NCBI GenBank assembly: GCA_964509475.1
Contig: CAZDXJ010000066.1
Location: 1-13,018, forward strand
Source: CAZDXJ01 sp964509475
GTDB lineage: Bacteria; Pseudomonadota; Gammaproteobacteria; Methylococcales; Methylomonadaceae
Length of the DNA stretch: 13,018 nucleotides
Reading direction: 5' to 3'
The position numbers and the translations under genes were made by a program. Below, piece after piece: positions 1 through 7,267 of the stretch (positions are counted from its first letter, which is position 1; every line of letters begins with the position of its first letter). A model generated the notes under the pieces. That model worked only from the letters and a program-made list of their open reading frames with translations. It ran no database searches and was not told where the DNA came from.

Positions 1-1
1 G

Positions 2-205
2 AACCTCAACAACAGCTATTTTCAAAATCCGCAACCGTGACCGCGTGAAGTATATTTCCATTGTGAGCAAAACAATTCTTACAATACCGATATTGACTTG
101 AGTTGTGCCAGGTTTGCAGACGGTAATTGCAGTCAAAGCCAGTTCGCCAACGACATTTTCAGACTCTGCGAACACTTGTCTGTCGTTACAAGAATAGGTT
201 TTTAA
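2..205 (+). pseudogene. Possible decayed 3' end of an unidentified gene
   Basis: One reading frame is protein-like up to a TAA at 203-205. Its last part contains DIDLSCARFADGNCSQSQF followed by a short tail, with four cysteines over about 40 residues, a composition typical of exported proteins. The same frame is broken by a TGA at 38-40, and there is no ATG, GTG or TTG with a ribosome binding site after it. A second frame reads plausibly from position 3 (contains FKIRNRDRVKYISI) and stops at 99-101, so a single frameshift near 50-60 could also explain the break. I infer a truncated or frameshifted gene that begins upstream of the window. I do not recognise the family. It could also be chance open sequence, and confidence is low. 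Confidence 0.3.
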
Positions 206-261
206 CAATACGTTTGTCAATGTGTAATGTTCAGGTTGTCGCATTGCATGAAAGGGTTTTT

Positions 262-269
262 GATATAAT
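262..269 (+). promoter_or_regulatory. Extended -10 promoter for dnaB
   Basis: TATAAT at 264-269 is preceded by TG at 261-262 with one base between, giving the extended -10 form TGnTATAAT. No good -35 box lies 16-18 bp upstream, which fits an extended -10 promoter. Transcription would start near 276 and leave a leader of roughly 135 nt before dnaB. Confidence 0.55.
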
Positions 270-324
270 TCGTTTTCACCAAATTAAACAGATTATTGCC
301 AATTGGTGCCGTCTTGGAAAAAAT

Positions 325-379
325 CATTGCTGATTGATCAATGCTGCTGTATGCGCGGCGGCTTTCACTGCGTTTTTTT
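325..379 (+). promoter_or_regulatory. Structured dnaB leader with palindrome, hairpin and T-run
   Basis: ATTGATCAAT at 333-342 is a perfect 10-bp palindrome. It is followed by GCTGCTG (343-349) facing CGGCGGC (356-362), a 7-bp stem with two G-U pairs and a 6-nt loop. An alternative short stem, CGCGG/CTGCG, ends directly at a run of seven T (373-379). A stem followed by a T-run inside a leader could act as an attenuator, but the stems are weak and mutually exclusive, so function is inference only. Confidence 0.25.
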
Positions 380-410
380 CTGTAATATCATTTAATTTCC
401 GGGTTGTTTT

Positions 411-1805
411 ATGTCGGAGTATATTCCGTATCCTGATGATGCCATCGTTGATTCCCTGAAAGTTCCACCCCATTCGATACAAGCCGAACAGTCAGTCCTG
501 GGTGGTCTGTTGTTGGATAATGAAACCTGGGATAGCGTTGCTGACCGGGTCAGTGAGGTGGATTTTTATCGCAAGGATCACCGGCTTATTTTTCGTACTA
601 TTCAGGCTTTGGCGGAAAAACAAAAACCCTTTGATGTGGTGACGATTTCAGAAGCGCTGCAGGCAACGGGGGAGCTGGAGGAAGCGAGTGGGTTGGCGTA
701 TTTGAGTACGTTGGCCAAGGATACTCCCACAGCCGCGAATATCGCAGCTTATGCAGATATTGTGCGCGATCGATCGGTATTGCGGCAGTTGATTCATGTG
801 GGTACGGATATTTCCGATTCCGCGTTCAGGACTGAGGGCAGGGATACAGCCGATTTGTTGGAAGAGGCTGAACGACGGGTTTTTGAAATCGCCGAACAAC
901 GCCAGCGGGCCGGACAAGGTGGTTTCAAGTCCATCAAATCGCTGCTTGCCGACGCGGTGGAAAAAATTGAGACCCTGTTTGAACAGGAAAGTAATATTAC
1001 CGGTGCCAGTACCGGTTTTACCGATTTGGATGAAATGACGTCGGGGTTACAGGCGTCCGATTTGATCATTGTCGCCGGCAGGCCGTCAATGGGAAAAACC
1101 ACCATTGCGATGAATATGGCGGAAAATGTCGCAATTAAGGAAGGTAAACCCGTCGCTGTATTCAGCATGGAGATGCCCGGGGATTCGTTGGCAATGCGTA
1201 TGATGTCCTCATTAGGAAGAATCGATCAGCACAGGGTCCGTACCGGTAAACTGGAAGATGATGAATGGCCCCGTTTGACTTCGGCAATTAATATTCTCGC
1301 TGAGACCAAATTGTTCATTGACGATACACCGGCACTGACACCCACTGAAGTCCGTGCCCGCGCCAGACGTTTGACGCGTGATCATGGACAACTGGGTCTG
1401 ATTGTTCTTGATTATTTGCAGTTGATGCGTTCACCGTCCGGTGGGGATAACCGGGTACAAGAAATATCCGATATTTCACGCAGTCTGAAAGCCTTGGCCA
1501 AGGAATTGAATGTACCTGTCATTGCCTTGTCGCAATTGAATCGTAATCTGGAACAACGCCCCAATAAACGGCCTGTAATGTCGGATTTAAGAGAATCCGG
1601 CAGTATCGAGCAGGATGCGGATGTCATCATGTTTGTTTATCGTGACGAAGTTTATAACGAGGACAGTCCTGACAAAGGCATTGCTGAATTAATCATTGGC
1701 AAACAGCGTAATGGGCCTATTGGTACGGTACGGCTGACCTTTTTGGGGCAATATACCCGTTTTGAGAATTTTATTGCCGATCCTTATGCCGCTGAGGATT
1801 ATTGA
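411..1805 (+). CDS. dnaB: Replicative DNA helicase DnaB
   Basis: Hexameric ATP-driven helicase that unwinds DNA at the replication fork and loads DnaG primase. The 464-residue length is normal for the family. Residues about 15-120 form the DnaB N-terminal helical domain (starts PPHSIQAEQSVLGGLLLD). A linker region leads to the RecA-like motor from about 195. The Walker A motif is GRPSMGKTT at 223-231, the Walker B region is LIVLDYLQLM at 330-339, and the DnaB signature DLRESGSIEQDADVI lies at 392-406. No intein or internal stop is seen. The ATG at 411 puts the family's usual N-terminus in place, although there is no strong Shine-Dalgarno sequence before it. It is followed with 3 bp spacing by alr, so the two are very likely co-transcribed. 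In pseudomonads dnaB directly follows rplI. Here rplI lies several kilobases downstream with other genes between. Confidence 0.98.
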   Translation: MSEYIPYPDDAIVDSLKVPPHSIQAEQSVLGGLLLDNETWDSVADRVSEVDFYRKDHRLIFRTIQALAEKQKPFDVVTISEALQATGELEEASGLAYLSTLAKDTPTAANIAAYADIVRDRSVLRQLIHVGTDISDSAFRTEGRDTADLLEEAERRVFEIAEQRQRAGQGGFKSIKSLLADAVEKIETLFEQESNITGASTGFTDLDEMTSGLQASDLIIVAGRPSMGKTTIAMNMAENVAIKEGKPVAVFSMEMPGDSLAMRMMSSLGRIDQHRVRTGKLEDDEWPRLTSAINILAETKLFIDDTPALTPTEVRARARRLTRDHGQLGLIVLDYLQLMRSPSGGDNRVQEISDISRSLKALAKELNVPVIALSQLNRNLEQRPNKRPVMSDLRESGSIEQDADVIMFVYRDEVYNEDSPDKGIAELIIGKQRNGPIGTVRLTFLGQYTRFENFIADPYAAEDY

Positions 1806-1808
1806 TTG

Positions 1809-2885
1809 ATGCAGCCAGCAGCTTATGTGACGCTGAACAAGCAGGCGTTGCAGCATAATTTATTACGGGTGCGCACTTTGGCGCCGGAGGCGCGGGTGAT
1901 GGCGGTTATCAAAGCGAATGCCTATGGCCACGGTTTGTTGCGGACAGCGCAATGTTTGCATGGTGTTGATGCTTTTGCTGTGGCGCGGATTGATGAAGCC
2001 ATAGCCTTGCGTGAACAAGGCATTCAATGTCCGGTGACGGTATTGGCGGGGTTTGCCGATGCCGAGGAATTGAATATATGTATCACTTACTGTTTGCAAG
2101 CGGTGATTCATTGCCGGCAGCAACTGGATTTGCTGGCAACGGTTCGTGGGACGGCATGTATCAATATCTGGTTGAAGCTGGATACCGGTATGAATCGTTT
2201 GGGATTTCGACCCGAAGAATTTGCCGGAATCTGGCAGTGCCTGCAAGAGATTGAGTCCGTGGCCAAACCGGTGCCCTTGATGACCCATCTGGCCCGTGCC
2301 GATGAACGGCACAGTGGCATGACCGAACGGCAAATCCGTTTGTTTGAACAGCTTACCGCACAGTATCCCGGGGAACGCAGTATTGCCAATTCTGCGGCTA
2401 TTCTGGCCTGGAAAACAGCCCTTTGTGATTGGGTGCGTCCAGGAATCATGCTGTTTGGTGTTGCGCCATTTAGTGGCTGTCGTGGTGAACAACTGGGACT
2501 GGTGCCGGTTATGGGTCTGCATTCGCGCTTGATTGCCGTAAAGCGCGTCGTTGCGGGTGAAACCGTGGGATATGGTGGGGTTTGGCGTTGTTCAGCGGAC
2601 ACCTTAATGGGTGTTGTCGGCATAGGTTATGGCGATGGTTACCCGCGCCAGGCGCCATCAGGAACTCCGGTTTTGGTTAATGGTGTGAAAGTACCTTTGA
2701 TGGGCCGGGTATCGATGGATATGCTGACGGTTGATTTGAGCCGTATACCGGATGCGCGAGTGGGTGACCCGGTGACTTTATGGGGTCCGGCTTTACCTGT
2801 AGAAGAAATTGCCAAATATGCTGATACCATTCCCTATACTTTGTTGTGTGGTATTACCCAAAGGGTTCATATTGTTGAAGAATAA
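1809..2885 (+). CDS. alr: Alanine racemase, PLP-dependent
   Basis: Interconverts L- and D-alanine in the cytoplasm and so supplies D-Ala for peptidoglycan. From the ATG at 1809 it has 358 residues, matching the family. The PLP-binding lysine is K35 in MAVIKANAYGHG (31-42), the opposite-face catalytic tyrosine is Y255 in VGYGG, and the substrate-side motif LDTGMNRLG is at 124-132. The C-terminal beta domain carries MGRVSMDM. A TTG at 1806, right after the dnaB stop, is an alternative start one codon upstream. GAGGA at 1794-1798 is better spaced for that TTG (7 nt) than for the ATG (10 nt), so the start is uncertain by one codon. The gene is tightly coupled to dnaB, and the dnaB-alr neighbourhood is widely conserved in gammaproteobacteria. 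The 93 bp after its stop shows no clear terminator. Confidence 0.97.
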   Translation: MQPAAYVTLNKQALQHNLLRVRTLAPEARVMAVIKANAYGHGLLRTAQCLHGVDAFAVARIDEAIALREQGIQCPVTVLAGFADAEELNICITYCLQAVIHCRQQLDLLATVRGTACINIWLKLDTGMNRLGFRPEEFAGIWQCLQEIESVAKPVPLMTHLARADERHSGMTERQIRLFEQLTAQYPGERSIANSAAILAWKTALCDWVRPGIMLFGVAPFSGCRGEQLGLVPVMGLHSRLIAVKRVVAGETVGYGGVWRCSADTLMGVVGIGYGDGYPRQAPSGTPVLVNGVKVPLMGRVSMDMLTVDLSRIPDARVGDPVTLWGPALPVEEIAKYADTIPYTLLCGITQRVHIVEE

Positions 2886-2978
2886 TTATCCGGCTGTTTT
2901 TCATGACCTGGAATCGTATGCTCAGAACAATAGTGGAAGCCGTAATCCCGATATATTTAACTTGAAAACTCATCTTTA

Positions 2979-4355
2979 ATGGCCAAGCAACAAAAAACAG
3001 CTTACGTTTGTGAACATTGCGGCGCCGATTATCCGCGCTGGGCCGGTCAGTGCAGTCGTTGTGGGGAATGGAACAGCCTCAAGGAAATTCGTTTGAACAG
3101 TACCAAAAGCAGCCGCCAAATGCGTGTTTCAGGGTATGCGGGCGTGCGTTCGGAAGTGCAGCGGCTTTCCGAAGTCAATTTGGCCCGGGCAGCACGTATC
3201 GAAACGGGAATCGGTGAGTTTGACAGGGTTTTGGGAGGCGGCATTGTCTGTGGCAGTGTGGTTTTGATTGGCGGCGCTCCGGGGGCAGGAAAAAGTACCT
3301 TGCTGTTGCAGGCAATTGCTCATGTGGCATCGCGCGATGTGCCGGTATTGTATGTATCGGGTGAGGAATCCATGCAACAGATTGCCGAACGGGCGCACCG
3401 TTTGGGCTTGCAGACCGACAGGATAAAAATGTTGGCGGAAACTTCGGTGCAAAATATCATGGAGACCTTATTGCGTGAAAAACCACAGGTGGCCGTGATC
3501 GATTCGATCCAGGTCATGTACAGCCAGGATACCGATTCGGCGCCGGGATCGGTTTCCCAGGTTCGGGAATCGGCGGCTTGTCTGACCCAGTTTGCCAAAC
3601 GGGAAAATGTCTCTTTGTTGATCGTAGGCCATGTGACCAAGGATCAGACTTTGGCAGGGCCGATGACTTTGAGTCATATCGTTGATGCACAGATCGTGTT
3701 GTCGGCTACCGATGATGCACGTTTTCGGGTTCTGAGAGCCGATAAAAACCGTTTTGGAAGTATTGGTGAACTGGGTTTTTTTGCCATGGGAGATGCGGGT
3801 ATGCAGGAAGTCAAAAACCCTTCGGCCATGTTCCTGAACCGTTCGGAAACAGCGGCCCCGGGCAGTGTCGTGACGGTGTTATGGGAAGGTACCCGGCCTC
3901 TGTTGGTGGAAATACAGGCTTTGGTGACCGAAAGCCAGTATGGTAATCCCCGGCGCTTGGCGGTGGGTTTGGAACAAAACCGTTTGGCGATGTTGTTGGC
4001 GGTATTGAGCCGGCATGGTGGCATTTTCACGGCCAATGACGAAATTTATGTCAATGTAGTGGGAGGCATCAAGGTTTCCGAAACCAGTTCGGATTTGGCT
4101 ATTGTCATGGCTATTGTTTCCAGTCTGAGGGATCAGCTTGTTGCGCAGGATATTTTGTTTTTTGGCGAGCTTGGCTTGAATGGTGAAATCCGGCCTGTTG
4201 CCAATGGCCAGCCGCGTTTGTTTGAAGCCGCGAAACATGGCTTTAAAAAAGCGCTTGTACCCAAGGGAAATGCGCCCAAGAAAGCGATTGCCGGCTTACA
4301 GGTTTTCGCCGTGAGCAATCTGCATGAGGTATTGGAAATCGTTTCTGAATTATAG
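2979..4355 (+). CDS. radA: DNA repair protein RadA (Sms)
   Basis: DnaB-like ATPase that drives branch migration of recombination intermediates alongside RecA. All three parts are present in 458 residues, the usual length. A four-cysteine zinc finger (C11, C14, C25, C28) opens the protein. The RecA-like domain follows with Walker A GGAPGAGKST at 98-107, and the RadA signature KNRFG is at 256-260. A Lon-protease-like C-terminal domain runs from about 290 (reads GLNGEIRPV late in the chain). The segment before KNRFG reads LAGPMTLSHIVDAQIVLSAT, where E. coli has GPKVLEH, so the usual lysine after GP is methionine and the helix is diverged. The start ATG gives the zinc finger its normal distance from the N-terminus, although the Shine-Dalgarno is poor. 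It ends 2 bp from the convergent FHA gene, leaving no room for a terminator. Confidence 0.97.
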   Translation: MAKQQKTAYVCEHCGADYPRWAGQCSRCGEWNSLKEIRLNSTKSSRQMRVSGYAGVRSEVQRLSEVNLARAARIETGIGEFDRVLGGGIVCGSVVLIGGAPGAGKSTLLLQAIAHVASRDVPVLYVSGEESMQQIAERAHRLGLQTDRIKMLAETSVQNIMETLLREKPQVAVIDSIQVMYSQDTDSAPGSVSQVRESAACLTQFAKRENVSLLIVGHVTKDQTLAGPMTLSHIVDAQIVLSATDDARFRVLRADKNRFGSIGELGFFAMGDAGMQEVKNPSAMFLNRSETAAPGSVVTVLWEGTRPLLVEIQALVTESQYGNPRRLAVGLEQNRLAMLLAVLSRHGGIFTANDEIYVNVVGGIKVSETSSDLAIVMAIVSSLRDQLVAQDILFFGELGLNGEIRPVANGQPRLFEAAKHGFKKALVPKGNAPKKAIAGLQVFAVSNLHEVLEIVSEL

Positions 4356-4357
4356 GA

Positions 4358-4990
4358 TCAGGTAAAGAACAATAACCTTGTATTATCGATAAGCACAATA
4401 TCATTATTTTTCAATGGCACGGTATGCTCTCCGACCCGTTCGCCATTGACTTCCAACGTGTTTTCACCATCCAGGGCGGAAATATAATAACCGTTCTTGC
4501 GCCGGCTGATGATAACAACACCACCAGCGCCACTGCGGCCCAGGCGGGTCATGGCTTTTGCTAATGGAATAATGCGGCCAATATGTTCTCCCTCCATGAT
4601 TTGCAGTTTAGCTTCAGCCGTTTGGTGTGCTGAAACAGGCATATTGTCTGTTTCGGGAGAAGAATGGACGGAAGCTCGGGAGACTGTATTGCTTTGTTGT
4701 TTGTCTTCAGTATTGAAGACAATATTATATTTGCCGATGCTGATGATGTCGCCATCCTGCAATGTGCAGCTTTTGATTTTGTTGTTGTTAACGACTAGCG
4801 GGAAGTTTTCGTTGAGCTGTTTAATGATGCTGCCCCGTTTACGCAATACGATCGCTGTATGAGCGGGCGCTACGTCAGAGCTGTCAAGCACGATATTGTT
4901 CATATCATCCCGGCCGATATGTACAACGCCGGTTTGAAATATTTCGGATTTTATCGGTTTGTCTTTAAATAAAACGGTGAACTTTGCCAT
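4358..4990 (-). CDS. Tandem FHA-like domain protein
   Basis: A cytoplasmic-looking protein of 210 residues with no signal peptide or membrane segment. FHA domains bind phosphothreonine peptides. The first domain (about 1-95) has HIGRDDMNNIVL at 24-35, H44 of the S-x-x-H motif and an asparagine cluster at 68-70, but A41 stands where the motif serine should be. A linker rich in Ser, Thr and Gln (96-125) leads to a second, degenerate domain (about 128-210) with RLGRSG at 149-154, ISRRK at 161-165 (serine kept, histidine replaced by lysine) and VNGERVG at 181-187. The ATG at 4990 was chosen over an in-frame TTG two codons upstream. No good Shine-Dalgarno is seen at either. It lies 93 bp downstream of the CNNM gene on the same strand, with a possible promoter of its own. 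Its partner kinase or ligand cannot be told from the window. Confidence 0.85.
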   Translation of the reverse strand: MAKFTVLFKDKPIKSEIFQTGVVHIGRDDMNNIVLDSSDVAPAHTAIVLRKRGSIIKQLNENFPLVVNNNKIKSCTLQDGDIISIGKYNIVFNTEDKQQSNTVSRASVHSSPETDNMPVSAHQTAEAKLQIMEGEHIGRIIPLAKAMTRLGRSGAGGVVIISRRKNGYYISALDGENTLEVNGERVGEHTVPLKNNDIVLIDNTRLLFFT

Positions 4991-5031
4991 TATCAATAAA
5001 TTTGTAAACTTTTATTTCTAATTATTTCTTA

Positions 5032-5037
5032 ATTATA
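5032..5037 (-). promoter_or_regulatory. Possible -10 box for the FHA gene
   Basis: The minus strand reads TATAAT here, about 42 bp before the FHA start codon, in a very A+T-rich gap. No convincing -35 box is found at 16-18 bp, so this could be chance. If real, the FHA gene can be expressed independently of the CNNM gene upstream of it. Confidence 0.3.
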
Positions 5038-5083
5038 GTCTTGTTTTTGTAAAATTGTTTTCAGTTTCCAGCAAGTTGTTTTG

Positions 5084-6328
5084 CTATTTTCGTGGGTGAA
5101 ATTTCACCAGTTTTATTGCATTACCATCCCGTTTGATGATTTCCAGCGGATAACCATACAATTTCAGGCTGGTTCCGGGCTCGGGAATCATTTCCATAAA
5201 TTCGATGATCAAACCGTTCAGGGTTTTGGGTCCGTCCGTTGGCAAATCCCAATGGGTAATGCGGTTTAACTCACGAATCGTAACACTGCCGTCTACCAGA
5301 AAACTGCCATCTTTTTGCTTCTGCACATCGGGTTCATCAAGGGTCAATTCACCGACAATTTCTTGTAACAGATCGTCCAGAGTGATAATGCCTTCTACAT
5401 CGCCGTATTCGTCGACGACCAGACCTATACGTACTTTTTCTTCTTTGAAAGCATGTACTTGTTTGTGCAGCGGTGTGCTTATCGGAATGAATGTTGGTTT
5501 GATCAAATTGTTGGTGATGACTTGTTTACTGAAATCCTTTTCATTGACCAGAAACAACATTTTTCTTAGATGCAGGAAACCAATGACACGATCGATGCTT
5601 TTTTTATAAACCGGCAGGCGGGTATAGGGGCTGTTTTTGAGCTGGGTAATGATTTGTTCTATAGGGTCTTCCAGGTCAATGCCGACAATTTCATTACGTG
5701 GCGTCATGATGTCTTCGACAGTGGCGGACTCCAGGTCCAAAATGCCGATCAGCATGTTTTGATAACGCTGCGGCAACGATGTGCCGGAGGTGCTGACGAT
5801 ACTTTTTAACTCCTCGTTGTTGAGTGATTCCTGTGCAGCCTTGATGGTTTTGATGCCAAAAAGTCTGAGAAAAAGATTGGCTATGGTGTTGACTATCCAG
5901 ACAATCGGATAGAGTAATTTTAATAATGGTGTATAAATCCAGGCGGCTGGATAAGCGAGTATTTCGGGTTTTGTTGCAGCCAGTGTTTTGGGGGCAACTT
6001 CGGAAAATATCAGAACGATCAGAGTCAATAGTCCAGCCGCTATTGCGATACCGGACTCTCCGGCCAGGCGAATGGCAATAATCGTACTCAATGAGGATGC
6101 GAGAATATTTACAAAATTATTGCCCAGCAGAATCAAACCGAGTAAACGGTCGGGACGTTGTAATAATCGGTTTACTTTGATCGCACTGGCATGACCACGT
6201 TTAACCAGATGCTGTAAGCGGTAACGGTTAATGCTCATCAATGCGGTTTCCGATCCGGAAAAAAACGCAGAAAGTAAAAGCAGGCCGATCAGTATACCAA
6301 GCAGCACACTAAGGGGTATGTCGTTCAA
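5084..6328 (-). CDS. yfjD: CNNM/CBS-domain membrane protein, YfjD/CorB type
   Basis: Inner-membrane protein of the HlyC/CorC (UPF0053) group, related to CNNM/CorB proteins linked to Mg2+ or Co2+ export. Its 414 residues collinearly match E. coli YfjD as I recall it. The CNNM transmembrane domain (1-160) has a first hydrophobic segment at about 5-23, FSGSET at 23-28, LLGNNFVNILAS at 67-78 and FSEVAPKT at 108-115. Two CBS motifs follow (from DIMTPRNEIVGID at 206-218 to about 330, second core VDEYGDVEGIITLDDL at 305-320), then a CorC/HlyC transporter-associated domain (335-410, DGSFLVDGS at 340-348). The start is TTG at 6328, preceded by GGAG with 10 nt spacing. No in-frame ATG gives a complete first membrane segment. 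The ion moved cannot be read from the sequence. It is transcribed divergently from rpsF. Confidence 0.92.
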   Translation of the reverse strand: MNDIPLSVLLGILIGLLLLSAFFSGSETALMSINRYRLQHLVKRGHASAIKVNRLLQRPDRLLGLILLGNNFVNILASSLSTIIAIRLAGESGIAIAAGLLTLIVLIFSEVAPKTLAATKPEILAYPAAWIYTPLLKLLYPIVWIVNTIANLFLRLFGIKTIKAAQESLNNEELKSIVSTSGTSLPQRYQNMLIGILDLESATVEDIMTPRNEIVGIDLEDPIEQIITQLKNSPYTRLPVYKKSIDRVIGFLHLRKMLFLVNEKDFSKQVITNNLIKPTFIPISTPLHKQVHAFKEEKVRIGLVVDEYGDVEGIITLDDLLQEIVGELTLDEPDVQKQKDGSFLVDGSVTIRELNRITHWDLPTDGPKTLNGLIIEFMEMIPEPGTSLKLYGYPLEIIKRDGNAIKLVKFHPRK

Positions 6329-6419
6329 AGAGGTTTCGCTCCAAATATTTATTGAATAAGGTTAGTTTCTATATGGGAAAAATTTTGTCAAGTGATGCGC
6401 CGATAAATTAAGATGGTCG

Positions 6420-6432
6420 AGCATAGTATGCT
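6420..6432. repeat. Small palindrome in the yfjD-rpsF divergent region
   Basis: AGCATA-G-TATGCT is a perfect inverted repeat with 6-bp arms and a one-base centre. It sits about 20 bp upstream of the rpsF -35 box and 90 bp from the divergent gene's start. Such a site could be an operator, but no regulator is implied by the sequence. Confidence 0.25.
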
Positions 6433-6452
6433 GGAGCAAATCATTTTATGGT

Positions 6453-6481
6453 TTTGCATATTGCGATAAAAGAAGTATAAT
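6453..6481 (+). promoter_or_regulatory. Sigma-70 promoter for the rpsF operon
   Basis: A consensus -10 box TATAAT lies at 6476-6481 with TTTGCA (4 of 6 consensus bases) at 6453-6458, spaced 17 bp. This is the strongest promoter-like sequence in the window and suits a ribosomal protein operon. The transcript would begin near 6488 and give a leader of about 72 nt. Confidence 0.7.
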
Positions 6482-6493
6482 ATCAGGTTTTTT

Positions 6494-6559
6494 GGAGTAT
6501 CAGACTCCTTGTTTTACCACTATCATGGTGGGAGACTTTATAACCGAAAGGAGAGATAA
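6494..6559 (+). promoter_or_regulatory. rpsF leader with alternative hairpins, candidate S6:S18 autoregulatory RNA
   Basis: A hairpin GGAGT(6494-6498)/ACTCC(6504-6508) is followed by a second one, ACCA(6516-6519)/TGGT(6526-6529). CTCC at 6505-6508 can instead pair with GGAG at 6531-6534, enclosing the second hairpin, or with the Shine-Dalgarno GGAG at 6550-6553. A CCG at 6544-6546 lies just before the Shine-Dalgarno. In many bacteria rpsF leaders carry a structured motif with an essential CCG that binds the S6:S18 complex and represses translation. I infer the same role here, but I have not matched the structure to the published consensus. Confidence 0.45.
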
Positions 6560-6997
6560 GTGCGGCATTATGAAATAGTCTTTTTAGTCCATCCGGATCA
6601 AAGTTCTCAGGTTGCGGCTATGGTTGAACGCTATAAATCAACGATAGAAGCGGCATCCGGTGTAATCCACCGCCTTGAGGATTGGGGAAGAAGGCCTTTG
6701 GCTTACCCGATTAACAAAATTCACAAGGCGCATTACATTCTCATGAATATCGAATGTGATCAAGCGACCCTGGAAGAGCTGGAAAGTGGTTTTCGGTTTA
6801 ACGATGCCATACTGCGCAGCATGACATTGTTGATGAAAGAGGCGATCACCGAACCGTCGCCGATAGCTAAAGCGACTGCGGAAGAAAATAAAACCACTAC
6901 GGCTGAACCGGCGCAAGCGGAAAGCCCGGCGAAAACCGGACCAGTTTCTTCCGCTGAAGCTTCTGAGCCGGAAAAAGCAAGCGAATCTACTGAATAA
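6560..6997 (+). CDS. rpsF: 30S ribosomal protein S6
   Basis: Small-subunit protein that binds 16S rRNA as a heterodimer with S18 on the platform. The core (1-97) is typical: MRHYEIVFLVHPDQ at the N-terminus, then EDWGRRPLAYPINK at 40-53 and FRFNDAILRSM at 79-89. The start is GTG at 6560, supported by AGGAG 6 nt upstream and by the family's conserved N-terminal MRHYE. The tail (98-145) is a long low-complexity extension rich in Ala, Glu, Ser, Thr and Pro, longer than the E. coli tail and ending ESTE. In E. coli the S6 tail receives extra glutamates from RimK, and whether that happens here is unknown. First gene of an operon with rpsR, a DUF2232 gene and rplI. priB, which sits between rpsF and rpsR in enterics, is absent. 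Confidence 0.97.
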   Translation: MRHYEIVFLVHPDQSSQVAAMVERYKSTIEAASGVIHRLEDWGRRPLAYPINKIHKAHYILMNIECDQATLEELESGFRFNDAILRSMTLLMKEAITEPSPIAKATAEENKTTTAEPAQAESPAKTGPVSSAEASEPEKASESTE

Positions 6998-7019
6998 AAC
7001 ATAAATCACGAGGATAATT

Positions 7020-7247
7020 ATGGCCCGTCAAATGAGACGAAAAAAATTCTGCCGTTTTAGTTCAGATGGTGCAACACCTATTGATTATAAAGATCTGGAT
7101 ACATTGAACGAATTTATTACTGAAACCGGAAAAATTGTTCCCAGCCGGATTACCGGGACCAGTGCGAAATATCAGCGTCAATTGGCTACAGCAATAAAAC
7201 GTGCGCGTTATATCGCTTTATTGCCTTATTGCGACGCGCATAAATAA
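7020..7247 (+). CDS. rpsR: 30S ribosomal protein S18
   Basis: Small-subunit protein that pairs with S6 on the platform of the 30S particle. The 75 residues are the normal length. The motif RRKKFCRF at 6-13, IDYKDLDTLNEFI at 21-33 and the basic stretch TGTSAKYQRQLATAIKRAR at 46-64 are diagnostic of S18. The ATG at 7020 has GAGGA about 6 nt upstream. It lies 22 bp after rpsF and 20 bp before the DUF2232 gene, with no promoter or terminator between, so it is part of the same transcript. Confidence 0.98.
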   Translation: MARQMRRKKFCRFSSDGATPIDYKDLDTLNEFITETGKIVPSRITGTSAKYQRQLATAIKRARYIALLPYCDAHK

Positions 7248-7267
7248 CATAACAAGCGGAGGTTTCA

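Noticed and set aside
38..40. TGA as a selenocysteine codon
   Set aside because: The residue context is not a known selenoprotein motif, no selenocysteine insertion hairpin is evident after it, and a frameshift explains the break as well.
127..333. 68-residue open frame at the left edge
   Set aside because: It begins with TTG without a ribosome binding site, overlaps the dnaB promoter and has no recognisable domain. The alternative frame ending at 205 is more protein-like.
1863..2522. 219-residue minus-strand open frame inside alr
   Set aside because: It is a shadow of alr, which has all catalytic residues on the plus strand. The opposite frame has no domain and no start signals.
6638..7009. 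Minus-strand open frame opposite rpsF
   Set aside because: Its arginine- and phenylalanine-rich composition comes from reading the Ala/Glu-rich S6 tail backwards.
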